Source of the DNA: Candidatus Methanoperedens sp.
GTDB lineage: Archaea; Halobacteriota; Methanosarcinia; Methanosarcinales; Methanoperedenaceae
DNA length: 45,242 nt
Assembly (NCBI GenBank): GCA_023249105.1
Contig: JAHFDG010000030.1
Span: 1 to 45,242 of the forward strand
Reading direction: 5' to 3'
Shown here: one piece after another, positions 31,694-38,741 of the stretch
Layout of the letters: the number at the start of each line of letters is the position of its first letter
Numbering within the stretch: position 1 is the first letter of the stretch
Translations under genes and position numbers: made by a program
Notes under the pieces: generated by a model
Seen by the model: only the letters and a program-made list of their open reading frames with translations
Told to the model about the DNA's origin: nothing
The model's database searches: none

Positions 31694-33368
31694 CAGCTTT
31701 CACCCATCCTAACTTTTCGCCATCTTTTTTAACATCAGAAAAAAACATACCTTTTGTCAACTTGAAAGGCTTTTCCATGCCGTTTGGGTTTATCAATCCT
31801 GAGACCCAGTTTTTTGCTTTTACAATCTTTATGAACCCAGGACGCATTGACAAATAGAGTCTTGCTTTCTCTGTTGATCTTGCACCTCCGAGCCCTTCAT
31901 CTCGTCCCTTGTTTTTTTGAATTGCAATAATAGCTATACCTTTGTCCAGTTTATCAAATATTTTTTTAATAAAGCTGCCTATTTTGTAAAACTCGTCATT
32001 TATTTCAAGGAAATCAATTATATTGATATCGTTCGGCCTTATCGCTATATCAAAATCATTTGATCGCTCAATAAAAGTGCAGTGTTCCCACATTTGTAAT
32101 GGTACTCTTTCGGTAAAGTTCAATAGCCGCTCTTTAAGCTCCGCTCCGCCCATCTCCGAGCTAAAATAAAAAACCTTGTGGTCAATCATGTTTTCTGCTG
32201 CCGTGTTCAGAAGAAATGCACTTTTCCCAGCATTGGATTCCCCGGCAATAATAATTATATTTTTTGGCATGATTTTTACCATCTCGTGAATCCCAAGCGG
32301 TAATTTAAGCGGCAGACTGGTATTATCTGCTGAGGCCAGATCGATTATGCTTTCTTCCAGTTGCTCGGTTTTCTTGTAAGTCCCGCTTTTTTCTCCATAT
32401 TTTTCTATTATTCCTGCTTCTTTCATCCTGAGCAATGCCATATTGATAGCTTTCTTGTGGTCGCTTGTGGTCGCTTGTAGCTGTTTGTGGCAGTCTGTGG
32501 TCGTTATGTAGCCGTCTGTGGTCGTTATGTAGTCGCGTACTTCTTCCGTCCAATTTTTTTGTCGTCGTTCAATTCTGCCTATTGCAGATTTAATTTTTGA
32601 GTCAATCCATTTCTGGTCAGGATTTTCTCCCCACGAAAGTATAATCCTTTCAAGCACTTGTGCTATCTCATCATCTGGCATGCCACCTTTAACAAGGCAA
32701 TTTGCAGTGTGAAAAAGGTCGTTGTCCCTGGTGCCAGAAAGGAACATTTGTGGTCGTTTGTGGTCGTTGTGGTTGGTTGTGGTTGTGGTTGGTTGTGGTT
32801 GTTTTGTGGTTCCCTTATATAATGTACTTATATTATTATATATGCTTGTGCCCTGGAGGGCACTCGTTAGATTCGCGAAGTCGGATTTGCTTTTTGGTTT
32901 GATTAGCCATGAGTATTCATCACCACTTTTACTTCTCGTTGGCGGAAGAGTAATTAATGAGTTTTCTGATTGTAAATCCATGTCGCTGTAAAAACGAACT
33001 TGCTTCTTTAGAGGAACGTCTGAGTAAAAAAAATAATGTCTTGCACCTGAAATAGATTTGCTGCATGGGATGATTATTCCATCCGGCAAGATTGCTTCTA
33101 TATCATCTATTGCTTTTTGTGAGTCACAATCAATTGCAACCACACCGCCCGAAATGGAACCCATTACGGCTGCAATTCCTGCTTCTGGAAACTGAGTCCA
33201 CCAATTTTTTATATCTTCATCTGTGACTTCTTTTTTTTGCAATTCACTCCATGGAACAAGTGGTTTTTTTTCATACTTGCCGCGTAGTTCATTCCACGTA
33301 ACATTAACAGGCAAAACATTTAATCCCAGGTCATTTTTATAATGCAGTGCAATCTCAATCATATTCAT
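31686..33368 (-). CDS. Prim-pol/helicase (bifunctional replication protein)
   Basis: 560 residues. Residues 1-180: prim-pol domain with DxD (Asp80, Asp82 in VVAIDCD) and SGARHYFF (His111). Residues 185-310: a linker of low complexity rich in Thr, Asn and His. Residues about 355-560: RecA/DnaB-type ATPase with Walker A GESNAGKS (376-383) and a downstream IIIDF-type strand. It should synthesise primers and unwind DNA at the fork. The ATG is at 33368 with AGGGGCTGGA upstream. No phage DNA polymerase was seen in this window, so the phage probably uses one from the host or outside the window. Confidence 0.85.
   Translation of the reverse strand: MNMIEIALHYKNDLGLNVLPVNVTWNELRGKYEKKPLVPWSELQKKEVTDEDIKNWWTQFPEAGIAAVMGSISGGVVAIDCDSQKAIDDIEAILPDGIIIPCSKSISGARHYFFYSDVPLKKQVRFYSDMDLQSENSLITLPPTRSKSGDEYSWLIKPKSKSDFANLTSALQGTSIYNNISTLYKGTTKQPQPTTTTTNHNDHKRPQMFLSGTRDNDLFHTANCLVKGGMPDDEIAQVLERIILSWGENPDQKWIDSKIKSAIGRIERRQKNWTEEVRDYITTTDGYITTTDCHKQLQATTSDHKKAINMALLRMKEAGIIEKYGEKSGTYKKTEQLEESIIDLASADNTSLPLKLPLGIHEMVKIMPKNIIIIAGESNAGKSAFLLNTAAENMIDHKVFYFSSEMGGAELKERLLNFTERVPLQMWEHCTFIERSNDFDIAIRPNDINIIDFLEINDEFYKIGSFIKKIFDKLDKGIAIIAIQKNKGRDEGLGGARSTEKARLYLSMRPGFIKIVKAKNWVSGLINPNGMEKPFKLTKGMFFSDVKKDGEKLGWVKADD
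32456..32532. repeat. Iteron-like TGTGGTCG repeats in primase gene, part 1
   Basis: TGTGGTCG at 32456, 32466, 32496 and 32517. The 19-base GTCTGTGGTCGTTATGTAG is repeated exactly at 32493 and 32514 (21-base period). The first pair is spaced ten bases. The coding strand gives the linker phrases TTTDGYITTTD and TTSDHKK. Confidence 0.75.
32749..32812. repeat. Iteron-like TGTGGTCG repeats in primase gene, part 2
   Basis: TGTGGTCG at 32749 and 32759 (10-base spacing), then a run of TTGTGGTTG variants to about 32812. Encodes the TTTTTNHNDHKR linker. Together with part 1 there are six exact TGTGGTCG copies in about 310 bases. Confidence 0.7.
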
Positions 33369-33385
33369 TCCAGCCCCTCCATTTT

Positions 33386-33505
33386 TTATAATGCTCTGTC
33401 AATTTTTAATGACAGGCGTTTGCTGAAGGGTTTTTTGATGTTTCTCTCAAGAAACCTGAGGTGGATTGACCAAACTAAACGTTTAATTTTGTTTATCATT
33501 TTCAT
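33386..33505 (-). CDS. Short basic peptide (39 aa)
   Basis: A 39-codon frame MKMINKIKRLVWSIHLRFLE, then RNIKKPFSKRLSLKIDRAL. Strongly basic and amphipathic. The start is the first ATG after the structured leader (33523-33633), but its ribosome site (AAGAAG) is weak. It lies between the leader and the primase gene. It could be a real peptide or a leader ORF; compare the 33-residue peptide at 35611-35712. Confidence 0.4.
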   Translation of the reverse strand: MKMINKIKRLVWSIHLRFLERNIKKPFSKRLSLKIDRAL

Positions 33506-33522
33506 CGTTGCGTCTTCTTATC

Positions 33523-33633
33523 GCCATGCAAAATCCCCTGCCGCGGTGACACCCATACCGGGGAGGCATGGCGCGACAAGGGATTAGTTGCATGGCTTTG
33601 TTTAATTGTTGATGGTTTACACATGGGTGTCAC
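33523..33633 (-). promoter_or_regulatory. Possible pseudoknot in primase-operon leader
   Basis: Two perfect inverted repeats interleave: GCCATGCAA (33523-33531) with TTGCATGGC (33588-33596), plus AATCCC/GGGATT inside; and GTGACACCCAT (33546-33556) with ATGGGTGTCAC (33623-33633). Interleaving of a 9-base and an 11-base pairing is the plan of an H-type pseudoknot. A shorter GCATGGC copy (33566-33572) offers a second partner for the first arm. The region 33506-33689 has no gene. Confidence 0.6.
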
Positions 33634-33644
33634 TCCATATTTGT

Positions 33645-33673
33645 TCTTTAGCACAAAATTTAAACTGTGTCAA
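33645..33673 (-). promoter_or_regulatory. Possible leftward promoter for primase leader
   Basis: TTGACA (consensus) at 33668-33673, 17-base spacer, TAAAGA at 33645-33650 (3 of 6). It would start an RNA just before the 11-base arm. Confidence 0.4.
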
Positions 33674-33689
33674 AACTTTTTTTTGTTGT

Positions 33690-33968
33690 TTAAAAGGGAA
33701 CATCATCTCGCTGCCCGTCATCCGGCACAGGCTTCTCTCGTTGTAGAAACGCTATCACCGCGCGCAAGGTCGAAATTGCCATCTCTTTGTTATCGCCCAA
33801 GTCAACAGCGACCGGCAACCTTTTTTTGTTGTCCTTGCCTATCTCAACGTCACCCCACTTTTGGTAAACCTTCCCATTTTTTTCAGTTGCCGCTATTAGA
33901 CTGATGCGGCCCCGGAACTCGTTGATTTCAATTCCATTTCCGTACTTTAAATCTGTTTTTATAAACAT
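33690..33968 (-). CDS. Small protein with SSB-like acidic tip (copy 1)
   Basis: A 92-residue protein with AAGGAGGCAC upstream. Beta-rich body (IEINEFRGRISLIAATEKNG, RLPVAVDLGDNKE), helix (AISTLRAVIAFLQ), then a disordered end PVPDDGQRDDVPF. The final DDVPF closely resembles the SSB tip DDDIPF. Related to the 85-residue product at 31008-31265 in strand order and ending. A role in coating or handling ssDNA during ERF/primase-based replication is inferred. Confidence 0.65.
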   Translation of the reverse strand: MFIKTDLKYGNGIEINEFRGRISLIAATEKNGKVYQKWGDVEIGKDNKKRLPVAVDLGDNKEMAISTLRAVIAFLQREKPVPDDGQRDDVPF

Positions 33969-33986
33969 TGTGCCTCCTTGTTTTTT

Positions 33987-34019
33987 GGCCGCTGATTTGC
34001 TACACTGGCTCAGCAGGCC
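33987..34019 (-). other. Hairpin in leader of SSB-tip gene
   Basis: GGCC-T-GCTGA pairs with TCAGC-GGCC (nine pairs, one bulge) on the minus strand, 14-base loop, ending 12 bases before the ribosome site. No T-run; could act on translation or RNA stability. Confidence 0.5.
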
Positions 34020-34046
34020 GAAACCTCGATTGACATATTCATTGGT

Positions 34047-34829
34047 TCACTGCCGCTTGGCGGTAAACTTGTTTTGATAGTTCTTGATTCTTTCTTGAGC
34101 CATTGTGCAGTATTGGGAAGAATGTTCAGCGCCTATCCATTCACGATTTAATATTTCGGCAGCTAGCGCCGTTGTGCCCGATCCCATAAATGGGTCAAAA
34201 ATCACACCTTCATTTGTTGCGGCTATGCATCTTTGAGCTAATTCTATTGGAAATGGTGCGGGATGTTTATTATCCCGCGCTTGAGGTATGTCCCATACAT
34301 CTCCTTGACAATTAGCCTTCGGAGCTAATTTAAAGTCTGGTTTTGCTATCAAATAGATTACCTCATAGGTAGGCAGAAAATATCCCGGGTTGAAATTAAT
34401 CCCGCCCTTACGTCTCCATATGATAATTTGCCGAACAGGAAAGCCATCAACGATTTCTGCCCTATCCTGGAGTAATCCGTTTTGAACACGCCATTTATGG
34501 TTATAAAAAATAGCGCCATCCGGTCTTAATATCCTCATCATAGCCGTAAGGCAGTTTCGTTGCCATTCGACATATTCGGGATATGGCATGTCATCACTAT
34601 GATCTGTATAGCCATTTCTTAGCGCAGCATTAGCCCATTTCCCGCTTCCGTTGGCTTGCATTCCAGGCCGCCCTGTACTGTTTCTGAGATTATACGGCGG
34701 AGACGTGACAATAACACTGATACTTTCTGCCGGGAGAACCTTCATCAGCTTCAGGCAATCCATGCAGTTAATTTTACCAATCCATTGGGCTAACGCTTTA
34801 TTTTCTTGTGGCATGAGTTTACTCTTCAC
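34047..34829 (-). CDS. Site-specific DNA methyltransferase, beta class
   Basis: A 260-residue protein with motif IV TSPPYNLR at residues 42-49 and motif I DPFMGSGTT at 212-220, the order of beta-class N6-adenine or N4-cytosine methyltransferases. The SPPY form is most common in N4-cytosine and some N6-adenine enzymes. AdoMet binds near motif I, the target base near SPPY. No matching restriction nuclease lies beside it, so an orphan enzyme protecting phage DNA or marking it is likely. Confidence 0.9.
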   Translation of the reverse strand: MKSKLMPQENKALAQWIGKINCMDCLKLMKVLPAESISVIVTSPPYNLRNSTGRPGMQANGSGKWANAALRNGYTDHSDDMPYPEYVEWQRNCLTAMMRILRPDGAIFYNHKWRVQNGLLQDRAEIVDGFPVRQIIIWRRKGGINFNPGYFLPTYEVIYLIAKPDFKLAPKANCQGDVWDIPQARDNKHPAPFPIELAQRCIAATNEGVIFDPFMGSGTTALAAEILNREWIGAEHSSQYCTMAQERIKNYQNKFTAKRQ

Positions 34830-35181
34830 GTCTTGATTTAAACTTTTCAGGCCAGCGGGCTTCCCTGTACAATTTTAATGCCTTCTTGTATTCCTTCGTG
34901 CCGGGTTCTATGTGAATATTTTTGGCAGGATTATATACTTGCGACCGGCATGCCCCGCACAACCCTCCGCCCATGATCATTTTCACCCTCCCGCAATTGC
35001 TGCAGGCTTTCATCCTGTATTTTTTTTGCGACGCATAGGCGCCTTTGTGATAATCGCAAGACCTCACAGTGTAAGGCGTTATTTTATTCAGTGTTTCGCC
35101 GCACTTGATACAGGTGTCCCGATTAATTAGTTTAGACCCGCAGCGCGGGCAGGATTGAGTTGTCGCTACGTTATTATTCAT
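34819..35181 (-). CDS. Zinc ribbon protein (120 aa)
   Basis: A 120-residue product starting at ATG 35181 behind GGAGCTAATT. Three Cys-pair clusters: SCPRCGSKL and DTCIKCGET near the N-terminus, then ACSNCGRVKMIMGGGLCGAC. A basic C-terminus (PEKFKSRREE) follows. It overlaps the RuvC-like gene upstream and the methyltransferase downstream. Probably nucleic-acid binding; family unknown. Confidence 0.65.
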   Translation of the reverse strand: MNNNVATTQSCPRCGSKLINRDTCIKCGETLNKITPYTVRSCDYHKGAYASQKKYRMKACSNCGRVKMIMGGGLCGACRSQVYNPAKNIHIEPGTKEYKKALKLYREARWPEKFKSRREE

Positions 35182-35614
35182 AATTAGCTCCATTTACGAT
35201 TTGTCCGGCGTAGGTAACTGCAACAGCTAATGCCGCCCAGATATCTTTAGAGCAACCCTTTGTTTTTTCTTTTCCCAGCAGGTCTATCAAGGCCTGCCGG
35301 ATATTTGCATCCTTTGCCTTCATCGTTCCACACAAGAAAATTTTCTCTTCACGCCGGTAAATTAAAGAATATTCATCCGGCGAAGCCTCGATGAACCGGC
35401 CAATCCAGAGGCAGGTATTAAACACTTCCTTTCCTACGGGCATGCCGAAACAGGAGATCATCTCAATAACCAGGCGGTCTTCCTCGCCAGCTTTGACGAT
35501 ATCAAGCATTTCCATATTCGGGACAATGCCCTTGCGCAGGATGATTTGTTCTACTGTATCGAAAAAAACAAAAGCCGATTTTTCATTTCCCGGGTCAATC
35601 GCTAAAATAATCAT
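35174..35614 (-). CDS. RuvC-like Holliday junction resolvase
   Basis: A 146-residue protein with the RuvC/RNase H fold pattern: Asp7 in LAIDPGNEKSAFV, Glu51 in LVIEMISCFG, and a C-terminal CSKDIWAALAVAVTY with Asp124. These match the acidic catalytic residues that cut four-way junctions. The length is typical of phage RuvC. It should resolve recombination intermediates or branched DNA before packaging; the ERF gene across the switch region would produce them. Start ATG overlaps the stop of the upstream 33-codon frame. Confidence 0.8.
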   Translation of the reverse strand: MIILAIDPGNEKSAFVFFDTVEQIILRKGIVPNMEMLDIVKAGEEDRLVIEMISCFGMPVGKEVFNTCLWIGRFIEASPDEYSLIYRREEKIFLCGTMKAKDANIRQALIDLLGKEKTKGCSKDIWAALAVAVTYAGQIVNGANYE

Positions 35615-35712
35615 CTAAAAAACCACCTCAAAACATCCCTCCTGATTTTCTGCCGCCAAATCCAGAACGATAACGACAACTCTCGCTTCAACTTAATAAT
35701 TTTCTTCAACAT
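35611..35712 (-). CDS. Short basic peptide (33 aa)
   Basis: A 33-codon frame MLKKIIKLKRELSLSFWIWR, then QKIRRDVLRWFFR, with AAAGGTGAACT upstream. Strongly basic, Trp-rich and amphipathic. Its stop overlaps the ATG of the RuvC-like gene (ATGA), a sign of true coupling. It resembles the 39-residue peptide at 33386-33505 in composition. It may be a translated leader or a small membrane-active peptide. Confidence 0.5.
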   Translation of the reverse strand: MLKKIIKLKRELSLSFWIWRQKIRRDVLRWFFR

Positions 35713-35732
35713 AGTTCACCTTTTCTGTGTTA

Positions 35733-36518
35733 TCATTCAAACAACACTGTTTGGTCGGGATCTTGTTTTTTGTGTTTATCGTCAAGCCACCAGTTAAACA
35801 TAGCCTCCCCGTTTTGCCATCTGGCACCATTATCAAAATTATTTCCTAACCGTTGGATATTTAGTTTTGCGGCAATTTCAAAAGCGGCTCTGTATTTTTT
35901 TTCGAATCCAGGCCAACGGGCAAATTCCTTTAATCTTTCGGTTCTTCCGGCCATAGGACAACCGATACATCCAAGACGCTTAAATCCTTCATCATAAAGA
36001 GAGCAATATTTTACGTTATTATCCTTGATATATTTCCAAACATCTTCATCCGTCCAATCAACGATTGGATGAATATAATGTTTTTTTGAATCTTTAAAAC
36101 ACGTCTCTACCATCATTCTCTTGCTTCTTCGTAGACTTTCAGCCCAGCGGACACCCGTTACAACCAAACGATTACTCCCACCCCTCTCTTTTAGATATTC
36201 GCAACAATAGCGTATTTTGCGCGTAGGAGGCATCATTTTTTTTACAATCAATTGCCACATCGTTATCTCTGGTTTATGCCTTTTTACTTCCCGAAAATTA
36301 TCTCTAATAAATCTAACTAATTCCGGAGGATCTACTCCGGTTATATTATAATGCGCGTCAAACGGAACCCCCGCCTTCTTTACCAAATCTAAAATCACAA
36401 TACTGTCCTTCCCTCCAGAGAAGGCAACATAATAACCTTCCGGCGGACAGAACGCTTTAATGCGGTCAATCGCGATTTCGGTTTTATCCTTACCAGAAAA
36501 AAGGTTTAAGGTACTCAT
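35733..36518 (-). CDS. PAPS reductase/PP-loop family protein
   Basis: A 261-residue protein with the PP-loop FSGGKDS (residues 33-39) and a Cys pair in GCIGCPMAG near residue 190, and CCEYLKE near 118. This is the phosphoadenosine phosphosulfate reductase superfamily in the phage-borne form, also related to DndC-like sulfur-transfer enzymes. Whether it makes sulfite or adds sulfur to nucleic acid cannot be told. It is coupled to the repressor-like gene by ATGA, which suggests early expression. Confidence 0.85.
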   Translation of the reverse strand: MSTLNLFSGKDKTEIAIDRIKAFCPPEGYYVAFSGGKDSIVILDLVKKAGVPFDAHYNITGVDPPELVRFIRDNFREVKRHKPEITMWQLIVKKMMPPTRKIRYCCEYLKERGGSNRLVVTGVRWAESLRRSKRMMVETCFKDSKKHYIHPIVDWTDEDVWKYIKDNNVKYCSLYDEGFKRLGCIGCPMAGRTERLKEFARWPGFEKKYRAAFEIAAKLNIQRLGNNFDNGARWQNGEAMFNWWLDDKHKKQDPDQTVLFE

Positions 36519-36694
36519 TTTTTTGCCTTCTTATAGTATGCTTCGATCCTGTCCCAAAGGTTTATGTGCCCGGCGTTTTTACCATTTATTAGCCGATACA
36601 GCGGCATATATGGCCACCTTAACCGGCGAGACATTTCCATAACCCCATATTTTTTTACGTCTTTTTTAAGTTTTTCCAGAAGTTTCTTTCTCAT
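36515..36694 (-). CDS. Cro-like helix-turn-helix protein, likely leaderless mRNA
   Basis: A 59-residue protein. Residues about 17-50, GVMEMSRRLRWPYMPLYRLI then NGKNAGHINLWDRIEAYY, match the XRE/Cro pattern of a small helix-turn-helix fold (the NGK turn and hydrophobic LWDRI following it). Size is that of phage Cro. The promoter -10 lies 10 bases upstream, so the expected transcript starts about four bases before the ATG, a leaderless mRNA, as for lambda cI from PRM. It lies first in the leftward early operon, next to operator-like repeats. Repressor role inferred. Confidence 0.7.
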   Translation of the reverse strand: MRKKLLEKLKKDVKKYGVMEMSRRLRWPYMPLYRLINGKNAGHINLWDRIEAYYKKAKK

Positions 36695-36704
36695 AGTGGC
36701 TGGT

Positions 36705-36733
36705 ATGATATAATAGTTTTACATTTTTGTCAA
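36705..36733 (-). promoter_or_regulatory. Leftward early promoter
   Basis: Minus strand TTGACA (36728-36733, consensus), 17-base spacer, TATCAT (36705-36710, 5 of 6). Confidence 0.8.
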
Positions 36734-36776
36734 CAGGTAATCCTACTGCTAAAAATATTTTACTTTTTTGTAAAAT
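36717..36776. promoter_or_regulatory. Two operator-like inverted repeats
   Basis: TTTTAC-N6-GTCAAC (36717-36734) and ATTTTAC-N6-GTAAAAT (36757-36776, perfect 7-base arms). They share TTTTAC-N6-GT and are 41 bases apart, close to four helical turns. The first covers the -35 of the leftward promoter; the second lies just upstream of the rightward -35. Fit sites for the Cro-like protein. Confidence 0.6.
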
Positions 36777-36781
36777 AATGT

Positions 36782-36810
36782 TTGACAGAAAAAAAAGACT
36801 GTGTTACTAT
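36782..36810 (+). promoter_or_regulatory. Rightward early promoter
   Basis: TTGACA (36782-36787), 17-base spacer, TACTAT (36805-36810, 4 of 6), 174 bases before the first rightward gene; 36811-36983 is an untranslated leader with no gene that I trust. Confidence 0.6.
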
Positions 36811-36983
36811 ACGTCATCAAAAGCCCCAAGCTGTAAGCTCTGACGGGACAGGCACTCAACCATGGTTTTCACCGGGAAAAATGAGAATAACAGGCAAACA
36901 CCAGCAGGAGCAAACAGCGGGAGAAAGCCACGGTAGGCAGATTGGTGCGAGGGCCGGGCGGAATAATAAAAAGGAGGATGAGC

Positions 36984-37193
36984 ATGAAAGAAACAAACAG
37001 CGCGGCAGAATTCAATGCACTGATTTGTGAAGCGCAGGTTATATTCCTTGAAGCCGAGGCCATGAAAATTGCGAACAGGGTGTCGGAATTGAAGAAGGAA
37101 AACCCGGCATACCGTGAGTCTGATTTCATGGAACTGGCACAATATGTCAAGGGAATAGCACAGAAATTCAGGAAGTTGGGAGGCACGAAATGA
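36984..37193 (+). CDS. Small helical protein before ERF (69 aa)
   Basis: A 69-residue product starting at ATG 36984, six bases after GGAGG; an ATG two codons earlier is too near the site. Nearly all-helical and charged: EFNALICEAQVIFLEAEAMK and RVSELKKEN. Its stop overlaps the ERF start. First gene of the rightward operon; unknown role, possibly an ERF partner. Confidence 0.7.
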   Translation: MKETNSAAEFNALICEAQVIFLEAEAMKIANRVSELKKENPAYRESDFMELAQYVKGIAQKFRKLGGTK

Positions 37194-38101
37194 TTCAATC
37201 GGAAACAATCGGAAAACTGGCAGAGGCGTTGTCGAAGGCGCAGGCCGCCATCGAGAACGCCAAAAAGGAATCAAATAATCCGTATTTCAAATCGAAATAC
37301 GCTGATTTGGCATCAATATGGGAGGCGTGTCGAAAACCATTAACGGATAACGGCTTAAGTATCGTTCAATCGCCTGTTTTCCTCACGGAGCATCCCGATA
37401 TGGTTGGGTTGGATACACGCCTGTGCCATGCGTCCGGTGAGTGGCTGGAGGGTAGAATTGTTATGAAACCAGTCAAATCAGACCCGCAGTCTTACGGGTC
37501 GTGCTTAACCTATTTGCGACGTTATTCGTTGCAATCATTTATCTCTGTCTGTGCAGAAGAGGATGATGATGGGAATGCCGCAACGCAGCCGAACACTGCC
37601 GCCGGAAAGAAAGTGGACACAAAACCCAAGGCCACGACCAGACAACCCGATGACATCCCCGAAGCAACAGGGCGGCCACCGGACGAAGTCCCGCCACAGG
37701 GCAACGTCGCAAGGAATGAGGGCATTGAGGTAGGATATGTGAGGATAGCAAACGTATCCGCTAAAGAAGGAGAGACCAAAGGGAAAAAGTGGAAGGCCTT
37801 TTTTATTAAAACAGTTACGGGAGAGGACTACGGGACGTTTAGCGAGAGTTTAGCTGCTTTGGCAAGTACCTATCAAAAAACAGGAGAATTGGTAGGAATA
37901 TCCTGGAAAAAAGGTAAAAAGCCCGGGTCAAAGGAATTGGTGGGAATAGAAGAAAAGAAAGAACCTGCTGCCGTTCCCGACCCGGCAGCAACTGACTTTG
38001 CCCCGGCTCCGGCTCCGTGTCCCGACAACCCGGAAACAATCTATCTCCGAAAATATTGCGAGGCATGCCCGAAGTTTGTCGGATGTCCGGTTTATTCTTA
38101 A
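37190..38101 (+). CDS. erf: ERF-family single-strand annealing protein
   Basis: A 303-residue protein. Residues 1-130 show the ERF domain: KAQAAIENAKKESNNPYFKS, KYADLASIWEACRKPLTDNG, LTYLRRYSLQSFISV. Such proteins anneal complementary ssDNA in phage recombination and circularisation. A long acidic and Pro/Ala-rich linker (about 125-190) leads to a second beta-rich domain (about 175-250), then a Cys-rich tail (YCEACPKFVGCPV). The extra C-terminal parts are longer than in simple ERF proteins and may hold partner or metal binding functions. Confidence 0.9.
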   Translation: MIQSETIGKLAEALSKAQAAIENAKKESNNPYFKSKYADLASIWEACRKPLTDNGLSIVQSPVFLTEHPDMVGLDTRLCHASGEWLEGRIVMKPVKSDPQSYGSCLTYLRRYSLQSFISVCAEEDDDGNAATQPNTAAGKKVDTKPKATTRQPDDIPEATGRPPDEVPPQGNVARNEGIEVGYVRIANVSAKEGETKGKKWKAFFIKTVTGEDYGTFSESLAALASTYQKTGELVGISWKKGKKPGSKELVGIEEKKEPAAVPDPAATDFAPAPAPCPDNPETIYLRKYCEACPKFVGCPVYS

Positions 38102-38117
38102 GCGGGAGGAGAGAAAC

Positions 38118-38282
38118 GTGAAAAATCAAAAAGTAAATTACTCCCGCCGGGGAGTTTGCATGGCACAGACCATCACGCAGGAAACGGAATGCCTGAATTT
38201 TAAGCGCGCGAAGGGTAACCAATATTACCAAGTTTGCGCAAACAGGCGTGATGACGGGAAGTGCCGAAAACTGGGGGCATAA
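38118..38282 (+). CDS. Small Cys-containing protein (54 aa)
   Basis: A 54-residue protein beginning at GTG 38118 behind GGGAGGAGAGAAA. MKNQKVNYSRRGVCMAQTIT..., with Cys residues in ECLNFKRAKGN, VCANRRDDGKC. The GTG start has the best ribosome site in the area. Four Cys could bind zinc. Unknown. Confidence 0.6.
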   Translation: MKNQKVNYSRRGVCMAQTITQETECLNFKRAKGNQYYQVCANRRDDGKCRKLGA

Positions 38283-38286
38283 AATA

Positions 38287-38481
38287 ATGAAAAGATACTG
38301 GAAATTCTACGTCAAAAACAATGATGGTAAAGGATTTTATCTGGAAGAAGAAAATCCTTTCGTTGGGACAGACGACGAGGCAGCCGATGAAGCTACTCTC
38401 CGATCGGACGCATACGAAAACGAGACGGGCAGGACGATTGACAATGTCATTATGGAATCGCGCGGAATAGTCATTAACTGA
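38287..38481 (+). CDS. Small acidic protein (64 aa)
   Basis: A 64-residue product starting at ATG 38287, four bases after the upstream stop, with GGGGGC upstream. KRYWKFYVKNNDGKGFYLEE then an acidic centre (DDEAADEATLRS). No family. Confidence 0.6.
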   Translation: MKRYWKFYVKNNDGKGFYLEEENPFVGTDDEAADEATLRSDAYENETGRTIDNVIMESRGIVIN

Positions 38482-38492
38482 GTGGAGGCAAA

Positions 38493-38741
38493 ATGAAAGA
38501 AAGAGTAATGGATGGTGTCTTTTTACTCATTGTTATTGCTTGTGTTTTCGGTCTGCTCGTTTCTTGGAACGATGGGCAGCGGAGGAAAAATGATAATTCC
38601 TGGTCTCTTTCCAAAGCGGAGCGGAAACTAATCATGGAAGAGTTGGATAAACGGGGTGCAGGATATTGCGTTTTAGAGCCAATTCCCAGCGGTTGGAAAT
38701 GTACGGACCAACAGGGGAAGATTTTCGTGGTGAGAAAATGA
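38493..38741 (+). CDS. Small membrane protein (82 aa)
   Basis: An 82-residue protein with GTGGAGGCAAA upstream. Residues 8-24 (GVFLLIVIACVFGLLVSW) form one membrane segment, followed by a basic turn (GQRRKND) and a soluble C-terminus. Its end overlaps the next gene (ATGA). Confidence 0.65.
   Translation: MKERVMDGVFLLIVIACVFGLLVSWNDGQRRKNDNSWSLSKAERKLIMEELDKRGAGYCVLEPIPSGWKCTDQQGKIFVVRK

Noticed and set aside
32456-32812. Repeats in the primase gene as a CRISPR array
   Set aside because: Units are too short, spacers are not uniform, and the stretch is coding.
36880-37030. 50-codon basic frame in the leader of the rightward operon
   Set aside because: Overlaps the first gene, which has a better ribosome site; composition looks random.
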